From: Advenella sp. S44
Lineage (GTDB): Bacteria > Pseudomonadota > Gammaproteobacteria > Burkholderiales > Burkholderiaceae_B
NCBI RefSeq assembly: GCF_002810445.1
Contig: NZ_NEXS01000003.1
Coordinates: forward strand, 930,001-994,000
Reading direction: 5' to 3'
DNA: 64,000 nucleotides
In this document: piece by piece, positions 18,185 to 26,229 of the stretch
Position numbering within the stretch: position 1 is the stretch's first letter
Layout: each line of letters starts with the position of its first letter
The notes under the pieces: generated by a model
What the model was told of the DNA's origin: nothing
The model's database searches: none
Seen by the model: the letters and a program-made list of their open reading frames with translations, nothing else
Made by a program: the position numbers and the translations under genes

Positions 18185-18934
18185 TTAGCGGGAACGCCGC
18201 GACAGGCGGGTGGCAAAGCGGATGGAGTCGCCGCGGTAATACAGTTTTTCGTAATCGACGGGGCGCTCCCCAGTGCTGTACGAGGTGCGTTCAATCAGAA
18301 AAATCGGAGCACCAATCGCAATATTGAGAGCCTGCGCCACATGCAGGTCTGCGATCACGGCTTCCAGCTGATAGCTTGCCTCTACCAATGGCAGGGCATA
18401 TTTGTTTTCGAGCAGATCGAAGATGGGCTCGACGTCCAGATTGTTGCTGACCACTTTGTCGCCGATCTCCAGCGGCAGATAGGTTTCGTCAAACGACATG
18501 GGGATGCCATCGGCAAGGCGAACACGCTCAATCCGATAGACCTGTGTACCGACGGGAATCTGCAGCGCCTGGGCGATTTTCTCGTCAGCGGTAACGATGC
18601 GTTTATCCAGCAGGCGCGAGGTTGGATGACGGCCCAATACCACCATGTCTTCGGCAAACCCGGTCAGCTCGGTCAGCGCCTGTGTGATCTTGGGATGTGT
18701 CACAAAGGTTCCCTTGCCGCGGCGAATCTCCACCAGTCCGCGAGCGACGAGATTGTCGATGGCCTTGCGAATAGTGGTTCGGCTCATATGAAAGCGGGCG
18801 ATCAGGCGCTCTTCGGAGGGCAATTGCACTCCGGCGGCAAGCTGTCCGCTGGAAATCTCCGCCGCCAGGGCAGCTTCGATTTGTGCATATAACGGCGTGC
18901 CATTGGTGTCGGTCAGTGTCATAGCCGACATCAT
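18185..18934 (-). CDS. GntR family transcriptional regulator (HutC/UTRA type)
   Basis: This 249-aa repressor-type regulator has an N-terminal winged helix (about 10-75, with LPSEERLIARFHMSRTTIRKAIDNL and GKGTFVTHP) and a C-terminal UTRA effector domain (about 95-240, with RIERVRLADGIPMSFDETYLP and ERTSYSTGERPVDYEKLYYRGD). The ATG at 18934 abuts a perfect 22-bp palindrome, and ATG 18922 is an alternative; neither has a clear Shine-Dalgarno. It probably represses its own operon, which includes the exporter. The effector is unknown. Confidence 0.9.
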   Translation of the reverse strand: MMSAMTLTDTNGTPLYAQIEAALAAEISSGQLAAGVQLPSEERLIARFHMSRTTIRKAIDNLVARGLVEIRRGKGTFVTHPKITQALTELTGFAEDMVVLGRHPTSRLLDKRIVTADEKIAQALQIPVGTQVYRIERVRLADGIPMSFDETYLPLEIGDKVVSNNLDVEPIFDLLENKYALPLVEASYQLEAVIADLHVAQALNIAIGAPIFLIERTSYSTGERPVDYEKLYYRGDSIRFATRLSRRSR

Positions 18935-18956
18935 GACATCATGACGTCATGATGTC
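18935..18956. promoter_or_regulatory. Perfect 22-bp palindrome, probable GntR operator
   Basis: GACATCATGAC is followed at once by its exact reverse complement. The half-site GACATCAT is repeated directly to the left (18927-18934), giving two same-way half-sites and one inverted one. The palindrome touches the regulator start codon, a typical autoregulatory position. Confidence 0.65.
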
Positions 18957-19126
18957 CAGAAAAAAGTGCCGGGCACTGTGATTTGCACACATACCCACCT
19001 TACAGGATCTCGTTGCTATTGCATTTGTGATGATTCCAATTGCAGCACACGCACATCCACGATCCGTTGAGGGTGGTATGGTTTACGGGCATTAGTGAGG
19101 GAGCGTGTAGAGTCAGCTGCAGCGTG

Positions 19127-19447
19127 TTATGCCGACGGGTCCGTCGTGCCGGCGCCAGTATTATCGCCAATATCATAAACGCCGTCAGGATCGGCCATCA
19201 GCTTTTGGAACTGTCCGCCCCGGGCCACCAGCATTTCAAAATGGGTTTTGCCGTCGTGCAGCCGGGGTGTCAGCAGCACGACTTTACCCTGGGTTTTTTC
19301 TTCGATATCGCGAACAATTTCGGTCAGGCCCTGTACGGTGCGGCATTTGCGACGTTGATCATCGTCCTGGATGCCAGCGGCAAACGCCCCATAGCTCAAT
19401 TGCGCCGCTAGCGAGGACAGGACCAGCTTGAGTAGTACGTCTTTCAT
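19127..19447 (-). CDS. Small secreted protein, PepSY-like
   Basis: This is a 106-aa protein with a cleavable signal peptide (MKDVLLKLVLSSLAAQLSYGAFAAG). The remainder has a helix followed by KVVLLTPRLHDGKTHFEMLVARGG, which resembles the strand pattern of PepSY domains, though this is judged by eye only. The start has AAGGAG 6 nt upstream. The C-terminus is Gly/Thr/Asp-rich. It is predicted to be periplasmic and of unknown function. It is monocistronic between the GntR operator region and a long intergenic gap. Confidence 0.65.
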   Translation of the reverse strand: MKDVLLKLVLSSLAAQLSYGAFAAGIQDDDQRRKCRTVQGLTEIVRDIEEKTQGKVVLLTPRLHDGKTHFEMLVARGGQFQKLMADPDGVYDIGDNTGAGTTDPSA

Positions 19448-20000
19448 CTTATTCTCCTTCTGGCAATCGGCGCGAACGGGTAGATTATGTAATGCAGTGG
19501 CTGCCCGCGTTGAAACGGCTTCGTATTTGGCAACCCGCAGGGGTGCAACGGCAATTTAAGCGGCGCGTCCACTGTGAACAACAGATCGCCACATCGCCGT
19601 GTTTGGTCTGGGGGGCTTGTCGTGCGCGAGCACTCAGTTTAACGGCTTGTTCCCAAAGGAGCCAGAAAATATTTCAAGTTTGATATGACTTTTTGTGCTG
19701 CAGGGCAGCACAAACAAAACCCGATGGTCACGGTCAAGTCGTAATTTACAACACAGCACAGTGGTCAGGATCCATGGCTTTTTTTTTCACCCTCGGTATT
19801 CTTTTTCTTTATGTGCACGTTGTTTTGTTCACGCGGAATATCCGGGTATCACGAGGCGGGCCGGTGGTTTGCCGATATCGCAACTACCGCATGCATCGTT
19901 GCCAGCGCAACAATGCCAATCAATGCCTGTCATAATACCGGTTTGTGATTGAGGCGGGTCATTGTCTGACACGCCGGATTGTTTTTTCGGATGCATTCAC
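19448..20000. other. Long intergenic region
   Basis: This 553-bp gap has no convincing coding frame. It contains a 10-bp perfect inverted repeat with a 3-nt loop (19692-19714) lacking a U tract on either strand, and a T-rich run near 19770-19790. In-frame TTG at 19962 with GAGG upstream could extend the next gene by 13 codons. Confidence 0.5.
19692..19714. repeat. 10-bp perfect inverted repeat, 3-nt loop
   Basis: TTTGTGCTGC pairs with GCAGCACAAA around AGG. There is no poly-U on either side, so it is not an obvious terminator; an operator or RNA hairpin is possible. Confidence 0.4.
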
Positions 20001-22688
20001 ATGGCACGTTCAATAGATGCGGTCACACCAGACACGGTGGCATCGCTGGATCCGGATACAACTGTCGTTGTTACCGTCAATAACCGCCTCGTCTGGCGTG
20101 TTCACGCGTTGCTGCTCGAGCAGGCCGGGCGCGGCAGGGCCGTGCTGCAGTTGCCCGCCGCCCATTCGCTCACGCGTTGGCTGGATCAACTGCATCAGGA
20201 GCGGCTTTTTTGCGCCGATCCTACCGTACGCAGCCACAGACTCAGTGCTTTTGCTGCTCGCCTGTTGTGGGAGGAAGTCGTCTCTTCCATGCAGGGTGAC
20301 ACGCCGCTCATGGACGTCCAAATGGCGGCCGCGCGTGCCATGGCGGCCAGCCACGATCGTGATGAATGGCAGGTTCAGGTCCAGCCCCAGGAGCAGACAG
20401 AAGAATATCTGCGTTTTATGCAGTGGCGCAATCAGTACGAAGTACGCTGCCGAGAACTGGAGGCGCAGGACGACAACCACCTGTATAACACGCTGATCGA
20501 TTCGATCGAAGCCGGTCGTCTGTTGCGGCTGCCAGGCACTGTGGTCCTGGCTGGCTTTAACGAATACTCGCCGCGATTGACGCGACTATTGCAGGCGTGT
20601 GCAGATCGCGGTTGTCGGCTGGTATCGCTGTCCTTGCCCAGGCACGAGCAGTCGCAACGCATACTGTCGGTGCAAAAAGATCGCAGCAGTGAGTGGATAG
20701 CCGCCGCACACTGGGCTGCCAGCGAGCTGGCAGCCGATCCGCAACGACGCGTGGCCATTGTCTCTCCAGCCATGGAAGCAGATGCCGTATTCGCACGACG
20801 CATTCTGGACCGTGAACTGTCGCCCGTTCCCTTTGCGCCCACCTATCGTTACAACATGACGGTGGGTCGTGCGCTTGGCGAGTGGCCTGTTGTTCTTGCC
20901 GCCTTTCGATGGCTGTCCCTGATTGCCGGCCTGTGCGATCAGGGTTCGGTTCGGCCTCAACAGTTTGGGCAGGCGCTGCTGGCCGGGTTTTGCAGCGCAA
21001 GCGCGGCCGAACAGTCGGCCATGGCGGTATTGGATGCGCGCCTGCGCGAATCACAAAACATTGCCTGGAATACAGATCAGGTATGCGCCCAAATGGACCG
21101 GCACGTCCCTGATTTTTCTGATGTCTTTCGGCAGGCGATTGCGCACTGGCGACAGGCCGCGTCCGCTGGGCGCCATCACACCGAGCACTGGACACAGGTT
21201 ATACGCGAGACGCTGGCATTGCTAGGTTTTCCCGGTAGTGCGCTATCAAGTACCAATTATCAGGTGTGCGCCGCTTTTGATGCTCTGTTGCATACTTTTT
21301 CATTGCTAAACCTGTACGCGGGGCGGCTGTCGGGCATGCCTGCCATTGGGCTGCTGCAGCGTATGGCCCGGGAATCCATGTTTCAGCCGCAACGCGATCA
21401 ACGTGTCAGACTGGATGTTCTGGGTTTTCTTGAGGCTGAGCACGGTCAATGGGATTCGGTCTGGGTGCTTGGCCTGACCGATGACGTGATTCCAGCCAGC
21501 CCTGACCCGAATCCGTTTTTGCCCGTGGCCGCGTTAGCCAGAGCGGGGGCGCCGCGCGCCACACCAGAGCGGGAAAAAGCCTGGGCAATTGATATGCTGC
21601 AGGCATTGTGTGGCGTTGCGCCCCGTGTTGTACTCAGTTATGCGGCCAGCGAGGCCGATAGAGCGCTGCGTCCATCACCGTTGCTCAGCTTTTTTCTCGG
21701 CGCGCAAGTCACGCAGGAAGAAGGTAACGACACACTGGAATGTCAGTCCCTGGCGCGCTGCGCCTCGTTGCCAATGGAAACACTGAACGACAATCGGGGT
21801 TTGCCGTTGGCGCACATTCTGGAGGGCGGCTCAGATCTGCTGGAGACGCAGGCGCTCAATCCGCTTTGGGGGTACGTGCGGTATCGCCTGTTGGCCAAAG
21901 GGCTCAAGCCCTATCCGGAATCGCTGAACGCAGCCATTCGCGGCATGTTTTTGCACAGCATGGCCCAAAAAGTATGGGAAATGCTGGGCTCGTCCGAACG
22001 CCTGGCGCAACTTGGCCAGGCTCAGCAGCAGGAGTTGGTGGCGCAGGCCGTGGCCATGGCGGCAGACCAGACGCTGGACGGGGTGTCACCTACACTGGCG
22101 GCAATGGAAAAGGAACGCGGTCACGCAGTCATGATGACATTGCTGGATCTGGAGCGGCAACGTCCGTCATTTCATATCGTGGGTGTCGAACAGGCGGCTA
22201 GCTGGCATCATGCCAGTGTGAAGGTTAATCTGCGGGTCGACCGGATCGATGAGACCGGGCACGGCGCCAAAGTCGTGATGGATTACAAGTCCGGGCAGCG
22301 CACACCTGATTTTCAGAAAGATTGGCTGCGCCCTCAGCCAGTCAACCTGCAACTGCCCTTATACGCCACGGTGCTGCGACAGCCCGACCAAACGGGGGGA
22401 CGCGGGCAGATAGAAGCCCTGCTGTTTGCAAAATTGAATGCAAAGAAAACGGAACTGAGCGGCTTGGGTGATAACGGTGCCGAAATAGCGGGCGTGACGC
22501 CCCTGGCCAAATTGGCGCCAGCGCAAAGCTGGGAGGCGTTGCTGGACGGCTGGGAACGCAGTCTGCAGCAACTGGCCAGCGACATGTCGGACGGGGTAGC
22601 CGACAACCGAAGCTGGGCTGTGAATGACCTGATTTATTGTGATGTGCTGCCGTTTCTGCGCCTGGCACAGGAGAGTGAAGATGAGTGA
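20001..22688 (+). CDS. AddB-like nuclease/helicase-like protein (betaproteobacterial probable DNA repair protein)
   Basis: This is about 895 aa and forms the partner of the following UvrD-type helicase, in an AddAB-like double-strand-break processing machine. The N-terminal part resembles an inactivated superfamily-1 helicase; no GxGKT P-loop is visible. The C-terminus has a RecB-family PD-(D/E)xK nuclease signature: LRVDRIDETG, then VVMDYKSGQ, then PVNLQLPLYA. I see no obvious four-cysteine iron-sulphur cluster of the Bacillus AddB kind. ATG 20001 is chosen; TTG 19962 with GAGG 7 nt upstream is a genuine alternative. It overlaps the next gene by 8 nt. Confidence 0.82.
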   Translation: MARSIDAVTPDTVASLDPDTTVVVTVNNRLVWRVHALLLEQAGRGRAVLQLPAAHSLTRWLDQLHQERLFCADPTVRSHRLSAFAARLLWEEVVSSMQGDTPLMDVQMAAARAMAASHDRDEWQVQVQPQEQTEEYLRFMQWRNQYEVRCRELEAQDDNHLYNTLIDSIEAGRLLRLPGTVVLAGFNEYSPRLTRLLQACADRGCRLVSLSLPRHEQSQRILSVQKDRSSEWIAAAHWAASELAADPQRRVAIVSPAMEADAVFARRILDRELSPVPFAPTYRYNMTVGRALGEWPVVLAAFRWLSLIAGLCDQGSVRPQQFGQALLAGFCSASAAEQSAMAVLDARLRESQNIAWNTDQVCAQMDRHVPDFSDVFRQAIAHWRQAASAGRHHTEHWTQVIRETLALLGFPGSALSSTNYQVCAAFDALLHTFSLLNLYAGRLSGMPAIGLLQRMARESMFQPQRDQRVRLDVLGFLEAEHGQWDSVWVLGLTDDVIPASPDPNPFLPVAALARAGAPRATPEREKAWAIDMLQALCGVAPRVVLSYAASEADRALRPSPLLSFFLGAQVTQEEGNDTLECQSLARCASLPMETLNDNRGLPLAHILEGGSDLLETQALNPLWGYVRYRLLAKGLKPYPESLNAAIRGMFLHSMAQKVWEMLGSSERLAQLGQAQQQELVAQAVAMAADQTLDGVSPTLAAMEKERGHAVMMTLLDLERQRPSFHIVGVEQAASWHHASVKVNLRVDRIDETGHGAKVVMDYKSGQRTPDFQKDWLRPQPVNLQLPLYATVLRQPDQTGGRGQIEALLFAKLNAKKTELSGLGDNGAEIAGVTPLAKLAPAQSWEALLDGWERSLQQLASDMSDGVADNRSWAVNDLIYCDVLPFLRLAQESEDE

Positions 22689-25600
22689 ACGTCAGCCCAG
22701 TGATTTTGAGGCGCGGGTACAGGCGCTGCGCACGGATAAATCGTTCATTATCCAGGCGCCAGCCGGCTCGGGTAAAACCGAGCTACTCACTGACCGTATT
22801 CTGGCGCTGCTCGCAGGCGTGACCAGGCCCGAAGAAATTCTGGCCATTACCTTTACGCGCAAGGCGGCTGCCGAAATGCATGCCCGGGTGCTGCGCAAGC
22901 TGCGTTCCGGCCTGTCTGACCAGGAGCCGGCAAGCGCGCATGAAAAAAACAGTTGGCGTCTGGCACGCGCGGCGCTGGCGCGCAATGAGCAACAAGGCTG
23001 GGACCTGCTGAATCACCCGGTGCGGCTGAAGGTGCGTACGATTGACGCCTTTTGCGCGCAATTGGTCCGTTCCATGCCATGGATGTCCGCTATGGGCGGG
23101 ATGCCGGGCATCGCCGACAACCCCGAGCAGCTATATATGCAGGCGGCCAGGCGATTACTGGAACATGTCGACCATAACGAAAGCGTGCAAGACGTATTGC
23201 TGCATATGGACATCGACCTCGGATCGGTAGAGCGGTTGATCGTAGATATGCTTGCGCGACGCGACCAGTGGCTGCAGGAGACGGTCAATACCGAGGCTGC
23301 CATGACCCAGCTACGGATAGCGCTCACGGATGTCATGGAGCAGAAACTGGACGCGCTGGCACAGGCCATGCCGTTTTCGTACGCCGGCGAGCTGGCACCC
23401 ATTGCGCGCCTGGCTGCTGCCAGCCAGGCCGAGACAGCCGTCTGCATGCTGGATGCGCTCATGGACTGGGACGGTGTGCCGCTGGCCGGTTCCGTTGAGG
23501 CCTTGCCGCAATGGCATGCCTTGTCGCGCCTGTTGCTCACCGGTAGCGGCGGCTTGCGCAAACGCCTGACTGTCAAGGAAGGTTTTCCGCCTAAAAGTGC
23601 GCACAAGCAGGCAATGCAGGAGTGGCTTGATGCCTGGCAGAGTGACAGCGAGCACTGGGCCGGCCTGCTAGCGGAAATCAGCAATTTGCCCTTGGAGGTG
23701 CTAAGCGAGCGTCAGGAAAAAATCATCCGGTCCTTGCTGGAAACGCTCAAACTGGCGGCCGCTGAGCTGACCCTGGTTTTTCGTGAAGAAAAACAGGTGG
23801 ACTTTATCGAGATCGCCCAAAGAGCGGCGCTGGCGCTGGGATACACAGACGACCCCACGGATATGCTGCTAAAGCTGGATGCCAGCATTTCGCATATTCT
23901 GATCGACGAGTTTCAGGACACCAGCCAGATACAAATCCAATTGGTCGAAAAACTGACGCTGGGCTGGAGCCCGGGCGATGGCCGCACACTTTTTCTGGTG
24001 GGCGACCCGATGCAGTCCATTTATCGCTTTCGCAAAGCCGATGTTGGCCTGTTCCTGAGCGTGGCGCGTGAAGGGATCAACGGGCTCGATCTGGAAAAAC
24101 TGGTCCTGTCGGAAAACTTCCGTTCGCAGGCCGGCGTGGTCAACTGGGTGAATCAGTCATTTAGTCGCGTGTTTCCGGAAGATGACGATCTGACGCTGGG
24201 GGCGATCCGATATACGGACTCGGTGGCCTTCAATCCCGAAGCCGAAGGCCCGGCCGTGCGCCTTCATCCGATTTACCAGCCCGAAGACAAGGATGCGCAA
24301 GTGGTTCAGGCCGAAGCCGAGCAATTGACGCTGGATCTGGTGCGGGAAGCGCTCGCCGCCAACCCGGATAGCGATCATCCGGTGGCCATCCTGGTCAAGG
24401 CGCGAACGCATCTGGGCGCGCTCATGCTGCTGATGCAGCGTCACGGGATCCCGGTACGGGCAGTCGAGCTTAACCCGATTCGCGCAGAGCAATCGGTAAC
24501 CGACCTGGTGCAATTGGTTCGCGCGCTTGCACATCCGGCCGACCGCGTGGCCTGGCTGTCTGTCTTGCGTTCGCCGGTGTGTGGTCTGACGCTCAAGGCG
24601 CTCACGCATCTGTTTGGCGACAGTCGTGATACTGTTGCCTTTCGTTTGCAAACCGTGCTGGCCCGCGAAGCTGAATTTGCGCCACTGCTTGGCGACGAAT
24701 GGCCACGCTTGCAACGTTGCGCGCGGATCCTGCTTGATCGCAGTCATATGACTGCCGAGACTGCATTTTCCTCGCATGTGGAGTCGGTCTGGCGTGCGCT
24801 GGGCGGCTACGGCGTGTATGCAGGCGATACGGCGTTTGCCGACTTCCAGGCCGTATTCGATCTGCTCGACAGGCTGGCGCCCTACGGCGACCTGAACCCC
24901 GCCGATCTGGAGGATGCGCTGGCACGCCTGTATTCGGCAACGAATGCGCAGCGGCGCGCGGTGGAAATCATGACCATGCACAAGTCCAAGGGGCTGGAGT
25001 TCGAAGAGGTGATTTTGTACGGGCTGCATCGCAAACCGCGCTCAGATACCGCGCCATTGCTTCGCTTTGAGCGCAACCGGAATCGCTTGCTGATGGGGCC
25101 TATCAAGCCCAAGGCAGCAGAGGAAACAGACAAGTTGTCGGCGATGCTGGGCGCAATGGAAAAACGTCGCAGCGACTACGAGCTTGATCGTCTGCTATAT
25201 GTGGCCGCTACCCGTGCCCGCCAGCGTCTGCATCTCGTTTCGCAAGTCCAGTGTAAGCAGGGACAGGTCGTTGATCCGCCACGCGGCTCGCTGTTGTCGC
25301 GTCTCTTTTCACTGTTTGCATTTACGCCTCCGGCGCCCCAGGCGCCGCAAGAGGCGGCAACTGCCGATGCCGATACGCCGGGGCTGCAAGGACCGGTTCT
25401 GAGCCGGATTGCCACTCACGCGCTTACGCAATTGCCAGTCGTCTCCGACAGAAGTGTCATATCGGGTTCTGCTGGTACCGGTTGGCAGTTTGACGATAAA
25501 TACGAGGCAAGCATTGGTACTGTGGCGCATGCATGGCTGGCCCGCATTGGTCAGGACCGCATGCGGGGATGGGATCACGCCAGGCTGCAAGCCGCGCAAG

Positions 25601-26013
25601 ACGTGATTGTGCGTCAGCTGGAAAATGAAGGGCTGCATCAGGCGCAGGCGCGCAGTGGTGCGCAACGCGTGTGCGAATTGCTCAGCCGCTGCGTGGCATC
25701 GGAAAAAGGTCGCTGGCTGCTTTCGCACGATCAGGCCCGGCAGGAGTGGCCACTGACTAGTCTGGACGGAAAGCTGCTAATCGTAGACGTGGCAATCTCT
25801 ACCGACAGCGGATGGCTGGTAGTCGATTTCAAGACAGGCGTGCGTCGCGAGCACGAGCCGCAAGAGGTGTTCGAGGCGCGCATGCGAGAAACCTACCAGG
25901 GACAATTGCAAGGCTATTGTGAACGTTTGTCGCAAATCGACGGCCGCACTGCCACAGCGGCCATTTTTGCGCTGGATACGGGGGACTGGATCCAATTTGC
26001 GCCGGCTCTCTGA
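22681..26013 (+). CDS. UvrD/REP helicase-nuclease, AddA-like
   Basis: This is 1110 aa. It has the superfamily 1A helicase motifs: Walker A APAGSGKTELLTDRIL (around 25-40), motif Ia ITFTRKAAAEM, motif II LIDEFQDTSQ near 415, motif III GDPMQSIYRFRKAD, motif V EIMTMHKSKGLEFEEV and motif VI LLYVAATRARQRLHLV. The C-terminal nuclease domain contains LLIVDVAISTDSGWLVVDFKTG, fitting the D...DxK active site, and YQGQLQGYCE. Both subunits thus carry a nuclease motif, as in AddAB. The start at 22681 is fixed by the family N-terminus and the 8-nt overlap with the upstream gene. Confidence 0.9.
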   Translation: MSERQPSDFEARVQALRTDKSFIIQAPAGSGKTELLTDRILALLAGVTRPEEILAITFTRKAAAEMHARVLRKLRSGLSDQEPASAHEKNSWRLARAALARNEQQGWDLLNHPVRLKVRTIDAFCAQLVRSMPWMSAMGGMPGIADNPEQLYMQAARRLLEHVDHNESVQDVLLHMDIDLGSVERLIVDMLARRDQWLQETVNTEAAMTQLRIALTDVMEQKLDALAQAMPFSYAGELAPIARLAAASQAETAVCMLDALMDWDGVPLAGSVEALPQWHALSRLLLTGSGGLRKRLTVKEGFPPKSAHKQAMQEWLDAWQSDSEHWAGLLAEISNLPLEVLSERQEKIIRSLLETLKLAAAELTLVFREEKQVDFIEIAQRAALALGYTDDPTDMLLKLDASISHILIDEFQDTSQIQIQLVEKLTLGWSPGDGRTLFLVGDPMQSIYRFRKADVGLFLSVAREGINGLDLEKLVLSENFRSQAGVVNWVNQSFSRVFPEDDDLTLGAIRYTDSVAFNPEAEGPAVRLHPIYQPEDKDAQVVQAEAEQLTLDLVREALAANPDSDHPVAILVKARTHLGALMLLMQRHGIPVRAVELNPIRAEQSVTDLVQLVRALAHPADRVAWLSVLRSPVCGLTLKALTHLFGDSRDTVAFRLQTVLAREAEFAPLLGDEWPRLQRCARILLDRSHMTAETAFSSHVESVWRALGGYGVYAGDTAFADFQAVFDLLDRLAPYGDLNPADLEDALARLYSATNAQRRAVEIMTMHKSKGLEFEEVILYGLHRKPRSDTAPLLRFERNRNRLLMGPIKPKAAEETDKLSAMLGAMEKRRSDYELDRLLYVAATRARQRLHLVSQVQCKQGQVVDPPRGSLLSRLFSLFAFTPPAPQAPQEAATADADTPGLQGPVLSRIATHALTQLPVVSDRSVISGSAGTGWQFDDKYEASIGTVAHAWLARIGQDRMRGWDHARLQAAQDVIVRQLENEGLHQAQARSGAQRVCELLSRCVASEKGRWLLSHDQARQEWPLTSLDGKLLIVDVAISTDSGWLVVDFKTGVRREHEPQEVFEARMRETYQGQLQGYCERLSQIDGRTATAAIFALDTGDWIQFAPAL

Positions 26014-26055
26014 GAACCGGCAGGCTAATTTTTCCCCAAGCGAGACGAAACTTGC

Positions 26056-26061
26056 TAAAAT
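26056..26061 (+). promoter_or_regulatory. Probable -10 element of the 4.5S RNA promoter
   Basis: TAAAAT lies 5 nt before the inferred 5' end of the RNA at 26067, a workable transcription start distance. The -35 region (around 26031) is poor. Confidence 0.4.
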
Positions 26062-26066
26062 GCAAA

Positions 26067-26168
26067 GCGGTGGGTCCCTTCGCATGGACCGGCGATGAAA
26101 CTGGTCAGGTCGGGAACGAAGCAGCCATAGTTGTTTAGGTTCAGTGCCGAAGTAAGGCTCACCCCCGC
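26067..26168 (+). ncRNA. ffs: Signal recognition particle RNA (4.5S RNA)
   Basis: This is the small bacterial SRP RNA that binds Ffh for co-translational membrane targeting. The universally conserved apical region GGTCAGGTCGGGAACGAAGC (from 26103) is intact. The termini pair: GCGG at 26067-26070 with CCGC at 26165-26168, then GGGT with ACCC around a bulged T. The length is about 102 nt. Its place directly ahead of dnaX is the usual one in Burkholderiales. Confidence 0.93.
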
Positions 26169-26177
26169 ATTCTTGAG

Positions 26178-26210
26178 CTAACGTCACCCTTGTGGTGGCG
26201 TTAGTTTTTT
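26178..26210 (+). terminator. Intrinsic terminator of ffs
   Basis: CTAACGTCACC pairs with GGTGGCGTTAG (11 bp, one G-U) around a 5-nt loop and is followed by six T. It ends the 4.5S RNA 20 nt before the dnaX start. Confidence 0.85.
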
Positions 26211-26229
26211 CTGGGCTACAATATTTAGT

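Noticed and set aside
19692-19714. Terminator
   Set aside because: The stem is good but neither strand has a U run after it; listed only as an inverted repeat.
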